Shown: positions 1 through 6,263 of the stretch, piece after piece
Layout of the letters: the number at the start of each line of letters is the position of its first letter
Numbering within the stretch: the stretch's first letter is position 1
Assembly: GCA_949448405.1 (NCBI GenBank)
Contig: CASTFX010000002.1
Location: forward strand, 1-26,669
DNA: 26,669 nt
DNA from: an uncultured Clostridia bacterium
Lineage (GTDB): Bacteria > Bacillota > Clostridia > TANB77 > CAG-508
Direction of reading: 5' to 3'
Notes under the pieces: model-generated
Database searches by the model: none
Told to the model about the DNA's origin: nothing
The model's input: only the letters and a program-made list of their open reading frames with translations
Translations under genes and position numbers: made by a program

Positions 1-1
1 A

Positions 2-652
2 TCTATTTATGAAAATTTTTTGATAGAAAAAGAAATTAGAAAGAGTGGAGCAAAAGTAATAAAAAAGAAAGATTTTTATAAAATAGAAAGACAATTTATT
101 ACATCACAAATGCTTCCTAAAACAACAATAAAAAAAGTAAGGCTAAAAGCAGGAAGAGAAAATAAAAGAGATTATCTTATGTTCATCTTGTTTGATGAGG
201 GAGGATTAAGAGTATCAGAATTAGTTGATTTGCAAATAGAAAGAGATATAGACTTTAATATGTATTCAATTCGTATTTTAGGAAAAGGAAATAAAATTAG
301 AAGCATTTTCATGGATCAAATTATATATGATGCCATTTGTGATTACCTACCAGAAAGAGAAAAATTATTAAATGGCAGAGAGAATAAATACTTGTTAGTC
401 AGTAATAAAACTGCCAATACGAACAAGCCAATGTGTAGGACAAGCATAAACAATATTTTAACTGAATATTGTAAGAAAGTAAACGAAAATAAAATAAAAC
501 CACATATAATGAGGCACGATTCAGGAACAAAAAAGTATGAAGAAGGATACTCTGATATAATGCTTAAAAAGTTTTTAGGACATTCATCCAATGCAACTGA
601 TATTTATACTCACCCAGGAAATGAAAAATATAGAGAAAACCTACCTAAATAG
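2..652 (+). CDS. Tyrosine recombinase/integrase, 5' end outside window
   Basis: This is a site-specific recombinase of the phage-integrase family, which cuts and rejoins DNA through a catalytic tyrosine. The frame is open to the left edge, so the N-terminal DNA-binding part is cut off; the TTG at 20 is probably not the real start. The catalytic set is visible in order: Arg in GGLRVSEL, Lys in GKGNKIR, the HxxR box as HIMRH, His in LGHSS and the nucleophile Tyr in DIYTH. The HxxR box continues as HDSGT where most relatives have HTFAT, a mild deviation. The C-terminus is complete. It lies next to a Spo0A-like regulator and upstream of two serine recombinases, so the left part of the window carries two unrelated recombinase types. 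The family assignment is secure; the target site cannot be read. Confidence 0.88.
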   Translation, partial: SIYENFLIEKEIRKSGAKVIKKKDFYKIERQFITSQMLPKTTIKKVRLKAGRENKRDYLMFILFDEGGLRVSELVDLQIERDIDFNMYSIRILGKGNKIRSIFMDQIIYDAICDYLPEREKLLNGRENKYLLVSNKTANTNKPMCRTSINNILTEYCKKVNENKIKPHIMRHDSGTKKYEEGYSDIMLKKFLGHSSNATDIYTHPGNEKYRENLPK

Positions 653-739
653 CATAATTAATAGGTGAAAACATATTTACAAAAAAAGGAAAAAGTGGTA
701 AAATTTATGTAAATTTAATAGGGTTGGAGGTGCAAAACT

Positions 740-1429
740 TTGCTGAATGTTCTAATAGCTGAAGATAATATACAGATAAGTGTTCATCTGTCTAATATGA
801 TTAATACAAAAAATGTAAGATGTATTGGAATTTTAAACGAAGGTACTAAAGTCTATGAGAAAATTGAAGAGCTTAATCCTGATGTCGTAATATTAGATTT
901 GAAAATGCCTGGGAGAAATGGATTAGAAATTTTAAAAGACATTGAGGCAAACAAAAGAATAAAAACAAAGATATTCATATATTCAGGAGAAATGAAATAT
1001 ATGACTTTGGCAAGAGAATACAAATGTGTTGATAGATTCTTTTCTAAATTAACAACAGCTGAAGAAATTGCAAGAGAGTTAGAAGGAATGGTAGAACAAA
1101 TATCAAATAAAAAGACAGGAGATAAAATAATTGATATACTTTTTAAATTAGGTTTTACATATTCTCTAAAAGGAACTAGATTTATTAATGATTGCATATT
1201 GTATTCGATAGTGGAAGATGAAGACAATATTAAGAACATTTATACAGAAATAGCAAAGAAGAAGGGCGAAAATATGCACACAATCAAATCCGATATTAAT
1301 ACAGCAATAAATAATATGTGGAAATATACAGACAGAACAAAGACACGAAGAATACTAAGACTAGGAGAATATGATAAACCAAGCTGCAAAGATGTAATCT
1401 CAATGGTAAAATATTATGTAGCAAATTAA
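740..1429 (+). CDS. Spo0A-like response regulator
   Basis: This looks like a response regulator with an intact receiver and a Spo0A-type DNA-binding domain. The start is TTG at 740, preceded by GGAGGTG at 726-732. In the receiver, the acidic pocket is E8/D9, the phospho-acceptor is D53 in VILDLKMPG, the switch Ser is in IYSG and the conserved Lys is in FFSK. The C-terminal part (about residues 128-228) follows the Spo0A effector pattern: LFKLGFTYSLKG, then a helix, TEIAKKKGENMHTIKSDI and an AINNMW-type helix. At 229 residues it is slightly shorter than typical Spo0A (about 260-270). Its setting between an integrase and small accessory genes suggests a mobile-element paralogue rather than the host master regulator. 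Possible roles are sensing or interfering with sporulation, or control of the element's own genes; neither is shown by the sequence. Confidence 0.8.
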   Translation: MLNVLIAEDNIQISVHLSNMINTKNVRCIGILNEGTKVYEKIEELNPDVVILDLKMPGRNGLEILKDIEANKRIKTKIFIYSGEMKYMTLAREYKCVDRFFSKLTTAEEIARELEGMVEQISNKKTGDKIIDILFKLGFTYSLKGTRFINDCILYSIVEDEDNIKNIYTEIAKKKGENMHTIKSDINTAINNMWKYTDRTKTRRILRLGEYDKPSCKDVISMVKYYVAN

Positions 1430-1435
1430 ATAATA

Positions 1436-1476
1436 AAAAACAAGAACCTTAACATTTATCAATCGTTCTTGTTTTT
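1436..1476. terminator. Bidirectional intrinsic terminator
   Basis: A perfect 12-bp stem (1436-1447 with 1465-1476) has a 17-nt loop and a run of T at its 3' side on the plus strand and, read in reverse, on the minus strand. It closes the Spo0A-like gene and can also serve the small minus-strand gene that ends at 1459, whose last codons lie in the loop and right arm. Confidence 0.75.
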
Positions 1477-1593
1477 AAATTTAGAATCAAAAAATTTTTT
1501 TGAAATATCATCTTGAAATTTATTTAACATTTCAAGTCTTTTTTTTTGCTTTTTTGAACCTTGTATCCTTTTATATTTCTTTACATTTCTCAA
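1459..1593 (-). CDS. Small basic protein, unknown (44 aa)
   Basis: This minus-strand frame was read by eye: TTG start at 1593, stop TGA at 1459-1461. The product is about 44 residues and very rich in Lys/Arg, beginning MRNVKKYKRIQGSKKQKKR and ending in a charged helix. The minus strand has AAGGTGAT six bases before the TTG, which supports translation; a GTG three codons upstream is a weaker alternative start. The frame stays open through long A and T runs, where chance frames would often break. Its end is nested in the terminator after the Spo0A-like gene, so the two genes converge. I recognise no family. Charge and size would suit nucleic-acid binding, but that is only inference. Confidence 0.4.
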   Translation of the reverse strand: MRNVKKYKRIQGSKKQKKRLEMLNKFQDDISKKFFDSKFKNKND

Positions 1594-1791
1594 TATTATC
1601 ACCTTGATGGGATTATAAATAGAAAAAGCTTAGAAGTGGTGAAAAGACTAATAAGAACCAATAATTTAGTAAACTTGTCTAAAATAGAAAAATAAAATTT
1701 AAAAAAGTTTAAAAAAGATTAATTTTATAGATTTGTCAGAATTTTTATGATATTATAGTGAAAGATAATTAGTAAATTGTAGGGGAGATTT

Positions 1792-2161
1792 ATGAAGAAA
1801 AAAAATAAAATGGATAGGTATTGCTTTAGTAATTATATTTGGCTTTAGTATATATATAATAGCTAATGAAATAACTTCTGGAAAAGAACAGCAAGATGAA
1901 CAATACATAAAGATGAAGGAAATTGAACGCAATAATAATCTTATCGGATTATCAAGGGAACAAGTTATCGAATTGTTAGGAAAACCAGTAGAAACATATT
2001 CATATGATGATAAGGTTTATATGTATAATGCAGGGAATATATATAAAGGATTAATTTTTGGGCATCATAATTTTTGGACTACGAAACAGAACTATGTGCT
2101 TTATATAAGTTTTGAAGAAACAGATATAGTGAAATCAATTAAAATACAAGAAATACCATAG
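1792..2161 (+). CDS. BamE/SmpA-like membrane-anchored protein, frame broken in an A8 run
   Basis: The C-terminal two thirds (in frame from 1913) has the BamE/SmpA pattern LIGLSREQVIELLGKPVET, followed by a tyrosine-rich beta region. The upstream DNA encodes a hydrophobic helix (IGIALVIIFGFSIYII) in the same frame, but the ATG that follows a ribosome site (1792, after GGGGAG) lies one base out of phase. The break falls in an eight-A run at 1798-1805; seven A would give MKKKIKWIGIALV and a complete protein of about 122 residues with one N-terminal anchor. This could be a sequencing error, a real mutation, or a gene that relies on RNA-polymerase slippage. It is not the CGG type of break seen elsewhere. 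Function unknown; BamE-like domains in Gram-positives are usually exported and small. Confidence 0.6.
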
Positions 2162-2211
2162 TCATACAAATTATCAGTAATGTGAGAATAAATAAAAAAG
2201 TCATATTTTTT

Positions 2212-2242
2212 AAGCAGGCAGAGTATTGAAAACTGTCTGCTT
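2212..2242 (+). promoter_or_regulatory. Hairpin or operator overlapping the -35 of the next promoter
   Basis: AAGCAGGCAG at 2212-2221 pairs with CTGTCTGCTT at 2233-2242 (10 bp with one G-T wobble, 11-nt loop). The loop holds the TTGAAA -35 box of the promoter at 2226-2254. It may be a weak terminator for the upstream gene, or an operator. Confidence 0.4.
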
Positions 2243-2254
2243 TCGTGCTATAAT
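2226..2254 (+). promoter_or_regulatory. Sigma-A-type promoter with extended -10
   Basis: TTGAAA at 2226-2231 is separated by 17 bp from TATAAT at 2249-2254, with TGC just before the -10 (extended -10). It is placed to transcribe the gene starting at 2285. Confidence 0.75.
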
Positions 2255-2284
2255 TCAAAAAATAGTATAAGGAGAGAAAATAAG

Positions 2285-2680
2285 ATGTCTTTAAGTGTAG
2301 TAGAAATATGTATGTTTTGCAAAAATGAAATGGAAGCAACATTTAATGAAAAATTTGATATAAGAGAAGATAGTATATTAGATAAAGTGCTATATATGAT
2401 TTTTGATGCTTTTGAAATTGATTATAATATATCAGATAAATACCTAATCAAAATTTTAGAAAATATAAAAGGGATGAATCTAAGAAAGCTAAAAAAAGAC
2501 GAAGCAGGAAATATCTTAGAAAAGTTAGATGAGAATACAGTTAATAGAATAAAACAGTTATGCTCATTATATTGCATTATTTCATATAACAGTATTTGCA
2601 ATTTGGTGGATGAAGCAGCTTTATATAATAATTGGGAAAAGATAGACAAACAATTTAATGAAGGAAATAGAATTAAATAG
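2285..2680 (+). CDS. Hypothetical helical protein, 131 aa
   Basis: No family is recognised. The ATG at 2285 has AAGGAGAG just upstream and a good promoter at 2226-2254. The protein is acidic and mostly helical, with no signal peptide or membrane helix. An early CMFCKN gives a CxxC pair near residues 9-12; two further cysteines lie together near residue 100 (LCSLYC), so metal binding is possible but unproven. It is followed 26 bp later by a cysteine-rich protein gene with its own ribosome site, and the two are likely co-transcribed. Confidence 0.65.
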   Translation: MSLSVVEICMFCKNEMEATFNEKFDIREDSILDKVLYMIFDAFEIDYNISDKYLIKILENIKGMNLRKLKKDEAGNILEKLDENTVNRIKQLCSLYCIISYNSICNLVDEAALYNNWEKIDKQFNEGNRIK

Positions 2681-2706
2681 TACAAAGGATACTAGGAGGT
2701 ATAAAG

Positions 2707-2961
2707 ATGGCAAAATGTGATTATTGTAATGAAGATATGTTAAAAAGTAATGGTTGTGATACTTCACAATTAGTTTTAAATGATGGAAAAACCTATGATA
2801 GAATAGCAGTTGGAGATGAGTACGATTTTTACTATGGATATGAAGATGAGGATTTAAGATGTCATGATTGTAATGCTTTAATGGGCGAATATCATCATGC
2901 AGGATGTGATTGTGAGAGATGTCCAAAGTGTCATGAACAATTAATCTCTTGTGAATGCTAA
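2707..2961 (+). CDS. Small cysteine-rich putative zinc-ribbon protein
   Basis: This 84-residue soluble protein has a strong AGGAGGT ribosome site at 2695-2701. Cysteine pairs occur at the N-terminus (CDYC) and in the C-terminal third (CHDC, CDCERCPKCH, CEC), with HH just before the second cluster, as expected for one or two structural zinc sites. Between them is an acidic, tyrosine-rich stretch (DEYDFYYGYEDED). Similar small proteins are common in Clostridia, often as hypothetical genes of mobile elements; this is from memory and not tested. Role unknown; protein or nucleic-acid contact is the usual use of such ribbons. Confidence 0.7.
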   Translation: MAKCDYCNEDMLKSNGCDTSQLVLNDGKTYDRIAVGDEYDFYYGYEDEDLRCHDCNALMGEYHHAGCDCERCPKCHEQLISCEC

Positions 2962-2984
2962 TTATTATTTATATATATAAATTT

Positions 2985-3013
2985 AAAGAATAGCTGAGTT
3001 TAGCTATTCTTTT
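2985..3013. terminator. Bidirectional terminator between convergent genes
   Basis: A perfect 11-bp stem (2985-2995 with 3002-3012) and 6-nt loop are followed by T on the plus strand. The right arm overlaps the last codons and the stop (3000-3002) of the minus-strand gene, so the structure serves both convergent genes. Confidence 0.7.
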
Positions 3014-4010
3014 CAATCCAATTTTTAAATTCGTCAGAAGACAATTTATTAGTCTTATATTGTTTAAGTTTCTTTTTTCCAGTTTCTTTAAATTTATTAA
3101 AATCATTAACATATTTAGGAATATCAGGGTATCGTGATTTCATCATAGATTTTCTATTATAAACTTTATAGTATAAATCTAATATAGGATCACTAGTTTT
3201 TGCATTTTCAAATGTTGCTTTTCTTCCAATATCTCTACAAGTTTTTATCGTTTCTCCTGGTGCAACATTTTGGCAATAGTTATATGCCTTATTTGTAGCA
3301 ATGAAATACTTATTACAATTTTTACAAGATTTTAAGTAAACAAATCCTTTAAGTATGCTACAAATAGATTTGTATATTATGCTAGAAAGATCATAAGGAA
3401 GTATTAAATCGTATTCGATTACTTCATTTTTCTTTTTAGATAAAAATTCATAAATATCTTTTTCGCTTGATCCAGGATATGAAGAAAACAGATTAGTAGA
3501 ATAATATGCAGATTTATTTTCATTTAGTATTGTAAGATTAGGTGAGATTCTTCTTAATACATATAGTCTTTCTATTGGCTTATATCTTTCAGCTCTTTTA
3601 TTAGGATTCAATAAACAATAATCTAATATCATATCTGTTTGTTCTTGCAATTTATTTAATATATTCTTATTTTTAGTTTGTAAATCTAAAACGAAATCTT
3701 TAAAAGTTTCTTCAGTACAATATCCATTTTTGAATACTTTTTTTAGTTTATTATAATTTAATAAAGATAAAGAATACTTTGTAAAAAACTCTAGAAAATC
3801 GTCATATTCGTTAAAGTCAGCGTTTAAAAAGTCTGCTAAAAAGCATCCTAACTGCTGAAAAGTTATTTTATAATTAGAATCAATAATAAATTTCATAGTT
3901 TTTTTATCAAAATTTATAGGATAATTTATAACAATTTCACTATTATTTTTTTCATTTATTGCTAATCCTAGACCAGATAAAATGTCTAAGATATAAGTGT
4001 TTTCTTCCAT
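3000..4010 (-). CDS. DUF6076-like protein
   Basis: The minus-strand start is ATG at 4010 (MEENTYILDIL), because AAGGAG lies at 4016-4021 with proper spacing; the in-frame ATG 15 codons upstream has no such site. The product is about 336 residues, soluble, with a long helical N-terminal region. Near residue 230 comes a cysteine cluster (SCKNCNKYFIATNKAYNYCQN, then TCRDIG) that looks like a zinc finger and fits the DUF6076 pattern as I remember it. A basic helical tail follows (KKKLKQYKTNK). It is transcribed against its neighbours and faces the HTH gene at 4331 across a palindrome-rich intergenic region, the arrangement of a regulator and its divergent target. Function unknown. Confidence 0.65.
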   Translation of the reverse strand: MEENTYILDILSGLGLAINEKNNSEIVINYPINFDKKTMKFIIDSNYKITFQQLGCFLADFLNADFNEYDDFLEFFTKYSLSLLNYNKLKKVFKNGYCTEETFKDFVLDLQTKNKNILNKLQEQTDMILDYCLLNPNKRAERYKPIERLYVLRRISPNLTILNENKSAYYSTNLFSSYPGSSEKDIYEFLSKKKNEVIEYDLILPYDLSSIIYKSICSILKGFVYLKSCKNCNKYFIATNKAYNYCQNVAPGETIKTCRDIGRKATFENAKTSDPILDLYYKVYNRKSMMKSRYPDIPKYVNDFNKFKETGKKKLKQYKTNKLSSDEFKNWIEKNS

Positions 4011-4055
4011 TCTAATCTCCTTTTTGTTATGAACACCAATTAGATAAAAAGTCAT

Positions 4056-4330
4056 TTTGTGTTACAATCGCTTTTTACCAATACTTATTGACTTTCAAGG
4101 AATAGAAAATTATAATGCGAATAGTTAGAAACAGTTTCACAATAAATTGTGTTCCTAACATACATAAAACATATAGTATAAGCGAATTTTCCCCTTTTAA
4201 AATCATTGTAATTATACTATATGTTTATAAAAAAATCAATATAGGCGAATTCTAGACAAGTCTATATAGAAAAACTATGTCAAAAAATGTGTAAACACTT
4301 TTTGAACTAAGATGAAGGGAGAATTTTATT
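4056..4330. promoter_or_regulatory. Divergent regulatory region with palindromes
   Basis: About 320 bases without a gene separate the minus-strand gene (start 4010) from the HTH gene (start 4331). A perfect 15-bp inverted repeat (4167-4181 with 4212-4226, core CATATAGTATAA) contains -10-like TATACT. Just upstream, CACAAT-AA-ATTGTG lies between GTTAG and CTAAC, a second palindromic site. GCGAATT occurs twice, at about 4182 and 4243. The layout suits operators controlling both directions; the repressor is not identified. Confidence 0.45.
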
Positions 4331-4747
4331 ATGGAAAAAGTAGCTATTATAAATAATCTTTACTTTGAACAAAGAAAAACTTTAACAGAAATAGCAGAAA
4401 TAATAAATACATCCATAAGTTACATTTCAAAGATATTAAGAAAAAATGAGATGTATAAAATTGAAAAAGAAAAACGAAAAAAAGAAAATTTAGAACAGAG
4501 AAGGAAAGTGCAAAAAGAATTAATTTACAAAGGGAGAAAAACTAAAATAGACATAGACTATATAAACTTAAAAAACAAACATGAAGAAGCAGCAATGGAA
4601 TTATCAAAACATTCAACAATAGGTAATGAAGCTTTAAGAAAATGGTGTAGTGGGGCTTATAAATATAATGATAAAAAGAATCGTTATGAGTTCGATACAG
4701 AAAATTTATTAAAGCCAGCTGACTTTCCATTGTATATAAAAGCTTAG
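4331..4747 (+). CDS. HTH DNA-binding protein
   Basis: This 138-residue protein has a helix-turn-helix at its N-terminus: about residues 10-36 read FEQRKTLTEIAEIINTSIS and then YISKILRKN, the pattern of sigma-70 region-4-like or Trp-repressor-like HTH domains. A very basic helical stretch follows (EKEKRKKENLEQRRKVQKE), likely a coiled coil or extra DNA contact. The C-terminal part has GNEALRKWCSGAYKYND, which I do not recognise. The ATG at 4331 has AGGGAGAA upstream. It is followed 16 bp later by a degenerate recombinase-like gene, and it is the obvious candidate for binding the palindromes upstream of it. Confidence 0.65.
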   Translation: MEKVAIINNLYFEQRKTLTEIAEIINTSISYISKILRKNEMYKIEKEKRKKENLEQRRKVQKELIYKGRKTKIDIDYINLKNKHEEAAMELSKHSTIGNEALRKWCSGAYKYNDKKNRYEFDTENLLKPADFPLYIKA

Positions 4748-4763
4748 AAAATAGGAGAAAACT

Positions 4764-5240
4764 ATGATTACAAAAAAACAGGGAAAAGCCTATGCAGCGA
4801 TAACATTAGATTTACTATATAAAATGAAAACTAAAATAGATCCAGAAATTTTATCACAACAAATGGAACTGATATATGACTTATACGAACCAAAAGAAGT
4901 AGAAGAAATCTATGTTAATATGTTACAAAATAATAGAATATTACTAAAAAACATAAGTGGAAGAGCTAATTGCTATATTATAAATTCTTATGATTCAAGC
5001 AAAAAACAAATGAGCATGATAAGAAGGTTTTGTAGTAATAAAATTGAAATAGGCAAAATGTATATTACACCACCAGGAGAGAATTTAGATTCTTATTATC
5101 AATTAATAAAAGATATAAGAAATAAAAACATGGATATTTTAATTATGAATATTTTTACAATACTTGGAATGAGCGAAAGAGAACTTAATATGGTAATTCA
5201 TTTATGTAGAGAGAATCATATAATATTTGTAGAAATTTAA
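4764..5240 (+). CDS. Degenerate serine-recombinase-domain-like protein
   Basis: The C-terminal half of this 158-residue protein follows the second half of a resolvase catalytic domain. YYQLIKDIRNKNMDILIMN corresponds to the usual LLEDIRNGKIDVVLV segment, ILGMSERELN replaces the catalytic LDRLSRS, and HLCRENHIIFVEI matches the final strand before the E-helix. The Asp-Arg pair needed for catalysis is gone. The N-terminal half is a helical region without clear homology. AGGAGA precedes the ATG. Two genes downstream, a 45-residue peptide carries the first strand of the same fold (YCRVGRKEQ), again with its catalytic residue changed. The two may be remnants of one split domain or regulatory pieces of a recombination system. 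This is pattern matching by eye. Confidence 0.45.
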   Translation: MITKKQGKAYAAITLDLLYKMKTKIDPEILSQQMELIYDLYEPKEVEEIYVNMLQNNRILLKNISGRANCYIINSYDSSKKQMSMIRRFCSNKIEIGKMYITPPGENLDSYYQLIKDIRNKNMDILIMNIFTILGMSERELNMVIHLCRENHIIFVEI

Positions 5241-5252
5241 GAGGTGATAAAA

Positions 5253-5354
5253 GTGTTACTATTTTTTAGTGGAATGATGTTAGGTGCAATATTAGAAATA
5301 GGATTACATTGTATGCTAATTGTTGCAAAAGAAGCAGATGAAAAAATACAATAA
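5253..5354 (+). CDS. DUF3789-like single-helix membrane peptide (33 aa)
   Basis: A GTG start at 5253 is preceded by GAGGTGAT. The 33-residue product is one hydrophobic helix (FFSGMMLGAILEIGLHCMLIV) followed by AKEADEKIQ. The size, the helix ending in a Cys-Met or similar pair and the AKEADE tail match DUF3789 peptides, found in conjugative elements and phages of Firmicutes. The stop overlaps the first of three copies of a 13-bp repeat. Function unknown. Confidence 0.6.
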   Translation: MLLFFSGMMLGAILEIGLHCMLIVAKEADEKIQ

Positions 5355-5366
5355 ATTTTTTCTCAA
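5354..5366 (+). repeat. 13-bp repeat, copy 1
   Basis: AATTTTTTCTCAA starts on the last base of the upstream stop codon. Identical copies lie at 5857-5869 and 6198-6210. Confidence 0.7.
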
Positions 5367-5416
5367 CTTCTAAAATAAAATATAAAGATATATTATTATA
5401 TTAGGAGGGAAAAGTT

Positions 5417-5554
5417 ATGGAAAACAAAAGTAAACTAGAAGAAAAGCTTAAAGTTGCAACATATTGCAGAGTTGGAAGAAAAGAACAATTATATAATAAC
5501 AATAAAAAAAGTCAAAATAGTAAAATGAGAAATGAGATAGAAGAGTCAGATTAA
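5417..5554 (+). CDS. 45-aa peptide resembling a recombinase N-terminus
   Basis: An ATG at 5417 follows AGGAGGGAAAAG, a strong ribosome site. The peptide contains KVATYCRVGRKEQL, the first beta strand of serine recombinases (usual form KVAIYCRVSTxEQ), with glycine in place of the catalytic serine. It then stops after a lysine/asparagine-rich tail. It is therefore not a recombinase by itself. It may be an evolved fragment, perhaps interacting with the full recombinases encoded at 6264 and 7814 or with the product of the gene at 4764. Its reading frame ends inside a terminator hairpin. Confidence 0.55.
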   Translation: MENKSKLEEKLKVATYCRVGRKEQLYNNNKKSQNSKMRNEIEESD

Positions 5555-5566
5555 TCTGGCTTTTTT
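5544..5566 (+). terminator. Intrinsic terminator
   Basis: A 7-bp stem AGTCAGA/TCTGGCT (one G-T pair) with loop TTAA is followed by six T (5561-5566). It overlaps the stop codon of the 45-residue peptide gene. Confidence 0.65.
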
Positions 5567-5582
5567 ATTATGGAGGTAAAAA

Positions 5583-5858
5583 ATGAATAAGCAAGAATGT
5601 AAAAAATATGTAAGAAGAGCTTATAAAAGGCTAATAAAACTTAATAAAGAACTAAATGAAGGTAATATTGAACATGAAATGAAAAAGGTTCTAGAAGAAC
5701 AAATTAAGGAATATATAGCATATTCTAAAATAGCAGTACGCAATATGAAAAATAGTGGAAATATAGAAATAACACTAAAAGACATATTAGCACAAATAGA
5801 TATACTACCAGAAATTTATCCAAAATACAAAGCAATTGATATAGCAAATAAACTCTAA
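5583..5858 (+). CDS. Hypothetical helical protein, 91 aa
   Basis: This small, basic, all-helical protein has no membrane segment; residues 1-60 are rich in Lys, Glu and Tyr and could form a coiled coil (VRRAYKRLIKLNKELNEG). GGAGG lies just before the ATG at 5583. The stop is followed at once by the second copy of the 13-bp repeat. Its position just upstream of the recombinases suggests an element-encoded accessory protein, possibly a recombination directionality factor, but nothing in the sequence proves that. No family recognised. Confidence 0.55.
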   Translation: MNKQECKKYVRRAYKRLIKLNKELNEGNIEHEMKKVLEEQIKEYIAYSKIAVRNMKNSGNIEITLKDILAQIDILPEIYPKYKAIDIANKL

Positions 5859-5869
5859 TTTTTTCTCAA
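5857..5869 (+). repeat. 13-bp repeat, copy 2
   Basis: AATTTTTTCTCAA overlaps the TAA stop of the preceding gene. Confidence 0.7.
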
Positions 5870-5966
5870 GTATGTTATTTGTAAGGTTTAGTACATTGAT
5901 ACTAGGCTATTTTTTATGTGTTAATAAATTGGAGCTAAAGTTCATACAATTAGTTGAGGTGATTTA

Positions 5967-6197
5967 ATGGATGGCGTTATAGAAAGAAAAAATGTATTAT
6001 TGGGTAATGAAGATTACGAGTATATTAAAACTAAAGATGGGGAGGAACAGCTAACTAAAGTAGAAAATGTAGGGAAGCAAAAGATAAATGTTATATTGAA
6101 AAATGTATCACAAGGTAATTCAAAAGAAGTTGAAAACTATATTATAGATGTGTTGAGTGATTTATATATCCAAAGAAATGTAAAAAAGTTAATATGA
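5967..6197 (+). CDS. Hypothetical protein, 76 aa
   Basis: GAGGTGATTTA precedes the ATG at 5967. The 76-residue product has a short strand-rich N-terminal part (VLLGNEDYEYIKTKDGEEQ) and a helical C-terminal part; no family recognised. It ends with TGA, the only plus-strand gene complete in the window that does so. The 13-bp repeat follows immediately, and the first large serine recombinase starts 66 bp later, so it is probably the first gene of the recombinase transcription unit. A small protein in this position could control excision versus integration; this is inference from location only. Confidence 0.55.
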   Translation: MDGVIERKNVLLGNEDYEYIKTKDGEEQLTKVENVGKQKINVILKNVSQGNSKEVENYIIDVLSDLYIQRNVKKLI

Positions 6198-6210
6198 AAT
6201 TTTTTCTCAA
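6198..6210 (+). repeat. 13-bp repeat, copy 3
   Basis: AATTTTTTCTCAA directly follows the TGA stop of the preceding gene. Confidence 0.7.
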
Positions 6211-6263
6211 ATTGATTATCCTTTTTTCTTAAAATAAAATTTTAAGGCGAAAGGAGGGTTAAA

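Noticed and set aside
2621..2926. His-rich minus-strand frame opposite the zinc-ribbon gene
   Set aside because: Composition reflects the complement of Asp/Cys-rich codons; no ribosome site and overlap with two well-supported genes.
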